DNA of 64,000 nt, from assembly GCA_001632435.1 (NCBI GenBank), contig KV424002.1:35315-99314 (forward strand). The letters run 5' to 3'. The stretch comes from Calocera cornea HHB12733 (taxonomy: Eukaryota > Basidiomycota > Dacrymycetes > Dacrymycetales > Dacrymycetaceae). The notes under the pieces are model-generated. The model was not told the DNA's origin. It ran no database searches and saw only the letters and a program-made list of their open reading frames with translations. Shown here piece after piece: positions 54,411-64,000 of the stretch. The position numbers and the translations under genes were made by a program. Each line of letters begins with the position of its first letter. Position 1 is the stretch's first letter.

Positions 54411-56591
54411 CTAATCATCCCTCTTACTACTCCCATTCCCCGCTCCAATCAACCCCTCCGTCTCCTCCCCAGCCGCGTGCTCATCCACCTCCGTCCTCCC
54501 CCGCCCCGGGCCCCCGCCTCCGGTCCTGGGCACGCCAGTACGCTCCCGCTCCTCCTCATCGTCCTCATCCCCGATCTCGAACACCACGTCCTGCCCCACT
54601 CCCGGGGAACCGGGCCGGCCGTGCTCCCCGTTGAGGTTGTCGGTCGAGTCGGCTTTGAGATGCCCCGCGCGCTCCATCGCGTCCAGGTCGTAGTCGTCTG
54701 CGTCCTGGGCGATCTCGTCGACGTTTGCTAGGCTACGGACGGGTTCTTGTCAGCGCAGTCCAGGGATTAGACGGGGATGGGGAAGCACGCACTATCGGTT
54801 ATTGTCCGTCGGCCGCCAGATGAACGCGATGAGGCAGAACACGGCGAGGTACAGCAGTGCGAGCCAGCCATCGAGCAGCAGCCACCTCGTGCTCCACGAG
54901 TTGGAGGCATAGTCCTCCGCGAGCCTGTTGGAGAATGACAAGCTCGAGACGACGAAGAAGATGGACATGAGGACGACTGCGCCGAGGAGGATGCGGTACA
55001 GGCGCGTGAACATGGACAGCTTGTACCGCTGCTTGCGCGCGGCGAGCTCTTGGATCGTCCCGTTGAGCGCGTACATGATCCAGAGGAGGAAGATGGAGAG
55101 CGTGAAGGCGAGCGGGATCACGAATGCGAGAAGGAGGAAGATGGACGCGGTCTCGAGCGTCACTTCGACTGTGCCGACCGCATACACGACTGCGCATCAC
55201 CCGTCAGCATACCGAGTAGGAGAGCAAGCAGAGGGATGTACCTCCGAAAATGAAATGCAGGCTGCTCAAGATCACACAGCGCGTCATGAGCTTGCCCAGG
55301 CTCTCCTTCGTCACCGTCAGACCGAGGGAGACGACCAGCAGGAGGAAGAAGGAGAGCGAGTTCCGGCCCGCGTCCAGGATCGCCACGACGATCAGGAACG
55401 CTGTGCTTGTGATTCCCGGCGGGTGGGCATTGAGGTAGCGGTAGTACCCTGTATGCATAAGCTCGCATCAGGCGCGTTAGGAAGCTGAGAGGTGGGATGG
55501 CGGCGCACCCCACGAAGCGAGCATCTCGATGACGAGCAGGCCGATCAAGCTGGCGATGTAGTACTGCAGCGGGAGCAAGTCCTGCCGATGGCGGTAGCAC
55601 ATGCTCGCCCAGACAGCGCCGACGAGCGTGTACGCCCAGGTCATCCCGAGGTAGAAGCCGATCTTGGGGTACTCGGAGGCGGGGAGGAGGCCCGCGAAGG
55701 TGTTGCGGAAGAGGACCGTGCCTGTGAAGGCGGCGTGGTCGGCGGTCTCGGGCGTGAGAGGGTTCGATAGGAGCGTGATGGGTATCGTCCCTGCTTGCAG
55801 TTAGCACATCCTAGGTAGGTCTGGAGGGGAGAAGGTGGGACGAACCGACGCAGTAGTACCCCTTGCGCGGGATGGTATAGTTGATCGGGGCGGTGTAGGG
55901 GATCACGGACTGGCGCCTGGCCAGCGGGAGCCCGCGCCGGAGCAGGAAGGGTGACGAGTAGTTCTTGTCCTCCTCCGGGAGGTCCGGGAGCTCGCCGTCC
56001 GGCGGCAGCCAGAGATCTGACCCTCCCCCTGCATCCTCCTCCCCAGTGTATGGGACGAACGAGCCATTGCCCGAGAAGGTTATCCCAGACGTCCAGATCG
56101 TCGTCTCGTTCTGCGAGACCCCGGTGGGGAGGTCGACGATGAACTCGCCGAGGGTGGCGGAGGTGCAGAACCCGGCGTTTACTGCGTCGGACGTGCAGAC
56201 GTATGTTTTCTGCTGGGACGCAGCGCATTAGTTAGGGGATTGGGTGATGTAATGAAGGGGCTAACAGGGAGGGAGTCGTCCGACTCGGAGGTGACCTTTC
56301 CGAGGTAGACGATGTCGGACCATTCGTATATGACCATTGCCATCTGCCCATGCGAGCCGGCATCAAAGGACACTACAAGCAGCCATGAGCTCCTCCGGCC
56401 CAGCAGAGCGTGGTATGACGCCTGTGCGCACCTTCTATATGCGCCTCCCCGCCCGCCCACATGCCCGAGCACACCTGGTGCAGGTCGTCCGTGTCGGAGA
56501 TGGGCTCGCTGTACGCTGCCGCCCGCGCCGCCATGAGCCCCAGCAGGAGGGCCGACGCTGATATTCGCCGCATGCGTGTCCCGAGCGTCAT
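54411..56591 (-). CDS. lung seven-transmembrane (PTM1/GPR107-type) membrane protein
   Basis: The start at 56591 gives a signal peptide (RRISASALLLGLMAARAAAY). A luminal domain follows with Cys and N-glycosylation sites (TYVCTSDAVNAGFC, VSQNETTIW, NGSF). The seven-helix region runs from about 55790 to 54810: GFYLGMTWAYTLVGAVWAS, SLIGLLVIEMLASWGYYR, AFLIVVAILDAGRNSLSFF, LIFG-type segments, FLLLAFVIPLAFTLSIFLL, LGAVVLMSIFFVVSSLSF and LALLYLAVFCLIAFIWRPTD. The cytosolic tail is acidic (DEDDEEERE). Related proteins reside in Golgi and endosomes. At least six introns. Divergent from SNX4, with starts 254 bp apart. Confidence 0.85.
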
Positions 56592-56845
56592 TCTGTGTTT
56601 TGAGCACAACTGGGTGTTGTACAAGGAGGGTCGGTCGCACTGGCGGGTCTGCCGCTCTATTCCTGCCGCGGTGCCGTCGCGCAGCGGGCGCTGGATGCTT
56701 CTGCATCGCCACCGAGCGTGGCATTGCGCGTCACGTTTCCCCCAGTAGGCTCGCAGCCACCGTGCACCGTGCCGGTCCCTCTCTCCCCTCCCTCCCGCTA
56801 CCCCACCACCTCCCCGGTGCTCTTGCTCAGCAGCGACCACCGCAC
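56592..56845. promoter_or_regulatory. shared promoter region of PTM1-like gene and SNX4
   Basis: 254 bp between divergent start codons. The half next to SNX4 is pyrimidine-rich (CCCTCTCTCCCCTCCCTCCC near 56771), usual for fungal leaders. Both products belong to Golgi/endosome traffic, which would fit shared control, but no defined site is seen. Confidence 0.5.
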
Positions 56846-58621
56846 ATGGAGGCCGACTCCGACTTCCAGTCCGTCCACTGGGACAACACCCCCGCCCTCG
56901 AAGAAGACGCACAGCTCGGCTTCTCCCCCGTCGACCCGCGCCCCTCTTCCGCCGCAGCTGGCGCGCCCGCGCCCTCCCCCGGGTTCAGGACAGACTACGA
57001 GACGACGGCGGACGATGCGGACCCGACCGTGCCCAAGTGGGACGGCTTCCTCAATGTGCACGTCGCGGACCCCGTCAAGGAGCTCGAGGGGACAAAGGAC
57101 ATGTACATCTCCTATGCTGTCAAGTCCCAGGTGCGTCTTATCACACCCACGGTCGCCATCGCTGGATGCGCAGGGCTGACAGCAGGGCAGACGAACCTCC
57201 CGTTCTTCCCCCAGCAGAGCATGAACGTCAGACGGCGATTCCAGGACTTTGTCTTCCTGTGGCAGCACCTGAGCCAGGACTTTGCAGCCTGCGTCGTCCC
57301 GCCGATCCCAAGCAAGCACCGCTCGGAGTATGTGACTGGGGACCGGTTCAGCCCCGTGTTCGTCGAGAAGCGACGGCAAGAGTATGTTGCACACCCGGGA
57401 ATGCCATTGCGGTTAACTCACGCCGGACCATCGTAGACTCCAACGATTCTTGCAGCGCGTATCGAACAACCCCACCCTGTGCCGCTCGACGCTCCTCCGC
57501 TCTTTCCTCGACAGCTCCGAATGGTCCGTCTCGATGCACCAGCAAACCGCGCACCCCCCGGACCCGGAGGGCAAGACCTCCTTCTTCGACAGCATGACGG
57601 ACACTTTGGTCAACTCCTTCTCCCGCATCCGCAAGGCCGACGAGCGCTTCATCGAGATGAAGGAGGGCATCGACCGGTTTGAGGAGGGGATGGGGAGCGT
57701 GGACCGCCTCTGGAGCCGCGCGAGGGCGAGGGAGAACGACCTGGCCGGCGACTATCATGATATGGCTGTGGGCGTGCAGGGCTTGGGCTTCCTCGAGAGC
57801 GGGATCACGGAGCAGCTGAACCATTTTGCGAACACGCTGCTCGAGTACTCGTCCTTGATCAAGCATAACGTGCGTCCCCCTCCCCCTCTCTCACCTCACC
57901 GCCTCGAACCGACGCAGAACCTGGGCTGATACGTTCCCTCTGTGCAGGTGACCCGCACACAAGACCCCTTCCTAGCGCACCTGCACTCCCTCCAATCCTA
58001 CACGGCCATGTCCCGCACCCTCCTAAAGCTGCGGGACCAAAAGCAGCTCGACTTTGAGGACACGGCCGAGTACCTGTCGAATGCGCAGCAGGAGCGCGAC
58101 AGGCTCGCGGCGATCCGGGAGGGCCACCCCGGGACGCGGGCAGGCGGGATCGGCGCTGTTGGGGGGTACCTGCGGGAGAGGGTGGACGCGCTCAGGGGGC
58201 TGGACGACGATCGCGCAAGGGTGGAGAGGATGCGCAAGCTCGATGTGAAGATCAAGGATGTTAGTACTCCCCCTTTCCCCTTCCCCATTCTGCCGCATGC
58301 GCACTGTGCTGACGCGCGGCGCAACGCAGCTCCAAGCAGAGGTCAAGAAAGTGCAGGACGTGTCCGAGGCGTTCAACGACGAGACGCTGCGCGAGCAGGC
58401 CATCTTCCAGGCGTCCAAGCAGGCCGAGATGAAGGAGATGCTCGGTAAGGTCGCCGAGGGCAATATCGAGATGTATCAACAGGTGCGCATGCCACACCCA
58501 CAACCTGCACTACGCATGCATGCATGTCGTCAGTATGAGTTGGTTGCTAACACCCGGGCAGGCAATCGAGGAGTGGGACGCGATAATACCCATGCTGCAG
58601 CGGATCCGCGTCGATGTCTAG
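56846..58621 (+). CDS. SNX4: sorting nexin SNX4/Atg24
   Basis: Exons 56846-57130, 57191-57381, 57437-57869, 57948-58259, 58330-58482 and 58562-58621 join in frame to 477 residues. The PX domain holds KWDGFLNVHVADPVKELEGT, RRRFQDFVFLWQHLSQDF and VPPIPSKHRSEYVTGDRFSP, then RRQELQRFLQRVSNNPTL; the basic residues that bind PI3P are present. The C-terminal BAR-type coiled coil includes FSRIRKADERFIEMKEGIDR, MSRTLLKLRDQKQLDFEDTA and VKKVQDVSEAFNDETLREQA. Snx4 recycles cargo from endosomes to Golgi and supports selective autophagy (family knowledge). Confidence 0.93.
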
Positions 58622-58816
58622 CGGGGTCGACTTCTTATTGGTTGGTTGGGTGGTTAGAGACTGATACTGCGGTGCTGCCCCATGCGCGAGCCTTGTACCA
58701 TACTTTTTGCAATTGCATGATTCTTGTCCCATTCCCACTACTGAATCACCCAGGAACGGGAAAGCAAAGCAAATGGAAAGGCAGGGAGGGGAAGGGCAGG
58801 AAATGACAGGAAACGC

Positions 58817-59702
58817 TCATCCAACGGGAATAGCGTTGACACCGCTGGCCGCCGGCCGGCGCGGCCTGTCCATCTTGGGCCTGCTCTCCCTCGCCTTGGC
58901 TTCCTCCCTCCTCCACTCCTTCCTCCCCTCCTTCGCCTCCGGCCTCCCCTCAACCGCATATTCCCTGAGCCTCTCCGCCGCCTGCTTCCGCTTTGCATCG
59001 AGCTTCTCCCTCCTTCCCTCGCCCCTGCCCCCGCCCCCAACAGTAAGCTCGACATTGATCAGCTTCCCGCCGAGGTTCGACCGGTGCAGCTTGAGCGCCC
59101 CCTGCAGCGAGGCAGAGTCGCGGAACTCGAGGAACGCGAAGATTTTTGCACGGCCCTGGGCTGCTTGGGCGGCGGGCGGCTGCTGCTGGCCGGGCTTGGG
59201 AGCCGCGGGGAGCCGCAGGCGGATGCTGGGCGTCGAGGGGAGGGCGGAGAAGTGCGCAGAGATTTGCGCTTCGGTTATGGATTTGGGGAGGTTTCCTAGT
59301 AGATACATCAGTATTCATATATAGAACATAGATCATACCGGGCGGTAACATACCGACAAACAGGATATACCGCTTCTTGGACTTGTCGCCGCCCTTCTTC
59401 GCGGGCTGCTGCTCCCCGTCCGCCTTCGTATCCCCATCCACGGCAGCCCCGTCCACAGCCTTCCTCTTCTTCTTCGTATTCTCCTCCCCGTCATCCTCTG
59501 CCCTCTTTCGTTTCTTTCCTGTCTCCGGATTGACAGACTTTGCCGGTACAGCTTTGGGTCGTTCCTCAACGGCGGCAGGCTCGTCGTCGAGTGTTTCCGC
59601 CTCCGGAACCTCCTGAAGCTCCGCCTCTGCGGGCTTGTTGCGCCGGCCTTGTCGGAACTGAAGAGCTTTGCGCTGCTTTTTCGTGAGCTTTTGTCCCTCC
59701 AT
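58817..59702 (-). CDS. NOP6: RRM protein related to nucleolar NOP6
   Basis: Exons 59702-59354 and 59295-58817 join in frame to 275 residues (donor GTATGTTACC, acceptor TACTAG). The basic N-terminus MEGQKLTKKQRKALQFRQGR and Lys/Glu-rich stretches precede a single RRM: KRYILFVGNLPKSITEAQIS (RNP2) and GRAKIFAFLEFRDSASLQGA (RNP1), then LHRSNLGGKLINVELT. A C-terminal basic coiled region (REKLDAKRKQAAERLREYA) follows. Nop6 helps 40S biogenesis in yeast. The assignment rests on layout and RNP motifs; another small RRM protein is possible. Confidence 0.8.
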
Positions 59703-59924
59703 GTCTAAATGTCGTCGTAAAGAGGTGAATGCAATGCAGGGGGGAGAAAGACTGTCGTTGTCGGTGCCGCAGGGGTCCAGGCGAAGTGATAATTTGGCAG
59801 GAACCCGGAGCCAAATAGCGAGCGCTTCTTTCCTCGCTGACCACCTGCTTGTTGGTCTTCTGACAAACACTGAATCAACGTCTTTGTCTTCTTACTTGCC
59901 AGCTGGAGTAACAATGCGGGGATA

Positions 59925-61245
59925 TACGGAAGCCTTTCGCGGACAGCTTCGCCTCAGCCAATCAGCGGGCCAGAAAGGCTTGGTAAGCGCTTGGACCCCA
60001 GGGTGCCTTGCGCGACGCGGACCTTCCACTGCCCTAGGGGCAGGGAAATGGAAGCAAAAGGGATAGTAATAATTCACACACTTAATCTATATCGCATGCA
60101 GCACTTTGTGCATAGTTGTCACTTCAATTGAGGGATTCAGATGTCAATACTTATAAAAGCTATATAGACTAACTATCAAAATATATAGCCAAAAAATGGA
60201 ATAAAATTACACAATTGAATACTGTGCATGTCAGAGTGACCCTGGGTCTGTGTCAGGGGACACCCCATTTTGCCATGCACAATTGATCAAGATGCTGAGG
60301 CAAGGGAGACCACTAACCCTCCGGACCCCAAGGGAGGAATTGCCATGGTTGAGTGGCAATGAGACCCAACATTGCTCAGGTATCCTAGGTTGCCAGAGGC
60401 AACACAAAGGTGCGCCATTTGGGAAATGGAGAAGGTTGGTGAGTGTCAGGGAACACCAAATTTGCCCCAACTTCAGATAGATTGGCACAGGATTAGGTAA
60501 GGCTAAGCAAGGCTGTGACCCTTTGGCTGTGCGGGGCAGTACTCGGCTGTGTTTGGATGAGCAATGCTGTGGTCAGCAGTGCTTCAGGCAGTGTTGGGTC
60601 TCACTTTGGAGTGTTTGGGAGAAGCTGAGGCTATGTTCACTCTTTTCGTATATAACATTCGGTACCTTCGGTAGCTTCTCCTTAGATCTGATCTCTGAGG
60701 AATCTCCATAGTCTTGTGAGAAAGCCTGGTCATCACATCCGTCCTCCCCCTCCAAACATCCGAACTCTCTCCGAACTCTGCTTGCTTCATCCGAACTACC
60801 TTTGATGTCCCACGGATCTCCTAGTTGGACTTACAAAGGGTACGATTGGTTGGTTCTTGGATACTGTCAGCCACGACCTCCCCCGAATCCCTCGTCTTCG
60901 GTCTCTTCGACTCAGTCAGGTTTAGTCGGCAGCCTTGCTAGACTGTGTGCCCTCACACATCCCCTAACCCATGACCTGGGGATTTCCTATCAGATGTGAT
61001 ATACCCAGATAATATTTCATAGTGTATTAGCATTCACAAATATGCCTGCCTATATACTGCACTACAATAATGCATGCTGATAATCAATAAATATGAGATG
61101 TGTCACACCCCAGGTACCACCATTGCCATAAATTGCTCCCATTTTACTTCCATTTGAAGTGCACCCTATTCTGCCCAGTGCTCAGCCCGCGCCGCAGCGC
61201 GGGGTCTGAGGACCCTAAGCAAGCTGTCCGCGAAAGGCTTCCGTA
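59925..61245. mobile_element. 1.3-kb TIR element with 6-bp target duplication, non-autonomous
   Basis: A perfect 25-bp terminal inverted repeat begins TACGGAAGCCTTTCGCGGAC at 59925-59949 and is mirrored at 61221-61245. GGGATA flanks both sides (59919-59924 and 61246-61251). Weaker inverted similarity runs about 130 bp inward (GGGCAGGG..AAATGGAAGCAAAA against AAATGGAAGTAAAAT read from the other end). The interior is AT-rich compared with the window, has no long ORF, and holds internal repeats: TGTCAGGG(G/A)ACACC twice (about 60252 and 60447) and an inverted pair GAGACCCAACATTGC / GCAGTGTTGGGTCTC (about 60361 and 60589). It looks like a MITE or deletion derivative of a cut-and-paste transposon. 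I cannot name the superfamily. Confidence 0.85.
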
Positions 61246-61650
61246 GGGATACTACTGTCTACCAATAATAGCTGGTAATGCCTCTCCCGGCCCTCTCGCC
61301 CGGCCCGCTCCACCTTTGTGTCTTCTCTTGCCGTCGATGACCGTCCTCTACGGTCCGACTATATTCGCGTCTCCACTCGTGCATGACCGTGCAAAGAACC
61401 TGGTGATTCCGGAAGTGGTCGGTGAAAGATCGGAAAAGTGCCCATCTTGGGCATCTATGTTGTGTCTTGCTGCATAAGGAAGGCGGAAAGACGGCTCGCC
61501 GCTGCAATTCGGACTTCCTGCCCTGAGGTCGTCTCACGCGCTCTGTCCGCTGGCATGCCTGCCACGGGAGGGAATGGTACTTAAGCCGGACGATGAGGAC
61601 AATAAACTTGCTCTGTCGTTGTATCCAGATCAGCCCTCGTCTCCGCCGCC

Positions 61651-63595
61651 ATGTTGAAGCTCCTTGCATCGGCAGCGCTCCTGGCGATCATAGCCTGGGC
61701 CCAAATACCCTTCAATGATCCGCTCGTAGTCAACACTACGTCCGGCATGATCCGGGGCTACCTGGACGCCACCACGACCGATGTGAACCTCTACAAGTGG
61801 TACGGCGTTCACTTTGCCGAGTCGACGGCCGGAGCGAACCGCTGGAAGGCGCCTCAGGCATACGCCTACCGAGAGGGCATCACCAATACCACGGCTTTCG
61901 GCGCGGCTTGCATGCAGGGGCGTGCGAATGGAGGAAACGGGACGCAGGTCCAGAGCGAGGACTGCCTGTTCCTCAACATCGTTGCTCCGGTCGGAGCGAC
62001 CAATCTTCCGGTTTACATCTACACCTTGTGAGTGCTGTCCACCTCGTCGACGATGAATTGGCTGACATGCGATCAGCGGTGGTGGATTCGACAGCAACGC
62101 CGCATCCGACCCGAAGATCGATGGTTCCTGGCTGGCATCTCGCGGCATCGTGTATGTCAGCTACAACTACCGCGTCTCGCTCTGGGCCTGGCCGCACGCC
62201 GCCGAGATTGCCGAGGCGGGCGAGACCCAGAATTTCGGACTGCTCGACAATCGCGCAGCCGTCGAGTGGGTGAGGGACAACATCGCCGCATTCGGGGGAG
62301 ATCCTACTAAGATGACGCTCGGAGGTGAGTATCTTATCAGATGCTGGACTGCCCTCTGATATTCTGTAGGTGAATCTGTCGGCGCTGAGATGACCAACAT
62401 GTACATGTCGGCATACCCGACCGACCCGATCGTCCGTGCGGCCATCATGCAGAGTGCTGACAGTAAGATCCGCGCTAGTATGTATTACTGTTACAATCTA
62501 ATCCATGCGACAGCCTCTCAGCCGATGTGGCCGCTCGGTAACCAGCTCATTCCGATCTCCCAGAACCTGTCCTGCACGACCGGCCCTGGTCAGCTCGACT
62601 GCCTCCGATCCAAGGACGCCTTCGCTCTCCAGGCCATCCTGCTCTCTTCCGGCGCTCAGTTCCAGCCTGTCATCGACAATATCACCGTCTTCCAGGACTA
62701 TGTCCGCCTTACTGTCACCGGGCAGACTGCTCGCATCCCGTTGCTCATCGGGAACAACAAGGTTGGCGATAGGACACACCTGAGGTTCCAGATGCTGACA
62801 TATCTCAGGATGAGGGTCAGACCATCGTGAATGGAGAACCTACGTCTTACACCAACGAAACGGCCTACATGTTTGTTCTATGACTCCTGTAAGGATCATC
62901 TGCTGACTTCCGCCCCAGTAAGACCAACAACTTCAACTTCCCGATGGCGAACACTGACGCGGTCCTGTCCCTGTACCCCTATCCTTCGGCCCAGTATCCC
63001 AGTATCATCAATGCCACTGCTGCGATGTGGCGTGACGCGCACATGATCTGCTTGTCCAGCAATCTCGCAATGTGGAGAACCCAACTTCTCAAACTGCCGG
63101 TCTTCCGGTACCAATTCGCCATGGTCGCTGACAACCTGAGTGGACAGGGTGCTAGCATTGGCACGTATCACGGGGAAGATATCCAGTTTGTTATGGGGTA
63201 TGTACATCCAATCATGCCCCGGAGTGTTCTTAATGGCTGGGCAGTACCATGTACACCTGGGCTGACCAAGCGCCCTATATTCCGGCGACGCCTTACGAGT
63301 TGAATGTTTCCGACTACATGGTCACCGCCTGGACCAACTTTATCAAGAGTACGTCCCATGCGGCGTGGAGATAGCCCCGTCTCATGTAATTTTAGATCCG
63401 GAACTCGGCCCGCAGATCGAGGGTTGGAGGCAGTACGACCCGTCCGATCCGACAAGTCTCGCTGTCCTTGGTGTTTCCGCTACAGGTGCTCTTCCTGGCA
63501 ACACCACACAGATCGACTCCACATGCCAGTACTGGAACCAGGTACTGCCTCTGTTCCCGAGGACGTACCCAGCCTGTGGCTCTTGGACATGCTAA
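61651..63595 (+). CDS. secreted type-B carboxylesterase/lipase
   Basis: The start at 61651 gives a signal peptide (MLKLLASAALLAIIAWAQ). The fold is marked by YKWYGVHFAES, EDCLFLNIVAP, VYIYTFGGGFDSNAA (oxyanion loop after splicing at the GTGAGTGC donor), YVSYNYRVSLWAW, NFGLLDNRAAVEWVRDNIAA and FGGDPTKMTLGGESVGAEM. The last holds the catalytic Ser in GESVG, split by an intron inside Gly. The acid is in NNKDEGQTI and the His in GTYHGEDIQFVMG. At least six introns; ends CGSWTC at 63595. Likely hydrolyses esters or lipids outside the cell. Converges with the epoxide-hydrolase-like gene 60 bp away. Confidence 0.88.
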
Positions 63596-63654
63596 GCACA
63601 GATCCTTGGCCCGTAGTCGTTTTGCAATAAAGTTGATCTTTTCAAAAGCCTGTC

Positions 63655-64000
63655 CTAAGCGTCCCAATTCAATGAAACCGATTCGCGGATGTCCCACACA
63701 AAGCGCCTCAGGCTGCTCCAGAGCAGCGAAGTGACCACCCGCTGGGTGGCCTACAACGGCATCAGACAGTTCAAACGGAGGAAGATCCCACAACGTACAC
63801 TTATAGAATACAACGTCCGCAAATCTCTTGCTCCATCGTTCAGGCGAATACAGTATATCGTAACGAAAGGCGCTGATTGCGGTCTTTCCATGCTTCTGCC
63901 CCGGAAGCCTGGTGCTTACTCCGTGCCGATTCTCGTAGTATGTCAACGCGGAGGTGTGAAACGTGCCTTTCAAGTGGTATAGGGCGGCTGTGTCAACGAT
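63655..64000 (-). pseudogene. 3' end of a fourth epoxide-hydrolase-like gene, frameshifted, runs off window
   Basis: The minus strand from 64000 reads IVDTAALYHLKGTFHTSALT, YYENRHG, then after an intron FADVVFYK and the catalytic-His motif GGHFAALEQPEALCV. This matches the C-terminal third of copies 1-3. Just after LCV the frame is broken: reading on in frame gives non-homologous sequence, while shifting by one base at the GTGTGGGACATCC site (about 63690-63702) gives VDIRE and a stop at 63655, the expected end. Either an extra G (sequence error) or a real frameshift. The 5' two thirds lie outside the window, so calling it dead is tentative. Confidence 0.6.

Noticed and set aside
60581..60990. 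Solo LTR inside the TIR element
   Set aside because: A TATA-like TATATAAC and a TGTTGGG start are suggestive, but I found no TG...CA boundaries with a 5-bp duplication.
1..64000. CRISPR array, operon or riboswitch
   Set aside because: The window is eukaryotic; the direct repeats present lack unique spacers of even length.

Overview
The window is nuclear DNA from a filamentous basidiomycete, most likely an Agaricomycete. Genes are split by many short (about 45-60 nt) GT-AG introns with CTNAC-type branch points, coding DNA is GC-rich, and families typical of that class are present: a Plavaka-type transposase, a DUF6532 protein, a PriA-like secreted protein, a Kre9/Knh1-type GPI protein and fungal epoxide hydrolases. 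Coordinates of spliced genes were worked out by hand from reading frames and splice signals. Where every junction kept frame I give exons; otherwise I give the span.

Layout. 1-9.2 kb: a 38-bp minisatellite, an unrecognised gene (-), a stand-alone PIF1-like helicase (-), and an unrecognised gene (+) ending in two cysteine clusters. 9.7-11.1 kb: checkpoint clamp subunit RAD1. 11.2-19.7 kb: transposon-rich block with a Plavaka transposase (-), a DUF6532 gene (-) and two 10-bp-phased GTAG/CTAC arrays in opposite orientation. 19.8-21.6 kb: a mosaic of a uS7m-like 5' end, a copy of the TAP42 5' end and a 5'-truncated oligopeptide-transporter pseudogene. 22-32 kb: housekeeping block with TAP42, a PHD-finger protein, mitochondrial uS7, the proteasome lid genes RPN6 and RPN7 head to head, a repeat-rich gap, and the Golgi syntaxin SED5.

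33-45 kb: a PB1/UBA protein with the look of a selective-autophagy receptor, a PriA-like secreted protein, and a large inverted duplication. Its arms each carry a small LPxY/PPxY protein gene and its upstream region, and they flank the circularly permuted GTPase gene GNL1. 46-54 kb: a GPI-anchored wall protein and three tandem epoxide hydrolases. 54-60 kb: a lung-7TM/PTM1-type membrane protein and sorting nexin SNX4 (divergent), then NOP6. 59.9-61.2 kb: a 1.3-kb terminal-inverted-repeat element with a 6-bp target duplication. 61.6-64 kb: a secreted type-B carboxylesterase and the 3' end of a fourth epoxide-hydrolase-like gene that runs off the window and carries an apparent frameshift.

The genes do not form one pathway. 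Themes are the proteasome lid (RPN6/RPN7), possible ubiquitin-adaptor and autophagy-receptor proteins (PPxY pair, PB1/UBA protein), Golgi-endosome traffic (SED5, SNX4, PTM1-like), and detoxification or secondary metabolism (epoxide hydrolases, carboxylesterase). I found no convincing tRNA, rRNA or CRISPR. The strongest candidates for something new are the inverted duplication with its PPxY gene pair, the TIR element, the phased GTAG/CTAC arrays, and the large cysteine-cluster protein at 5.9-9.2 kb.
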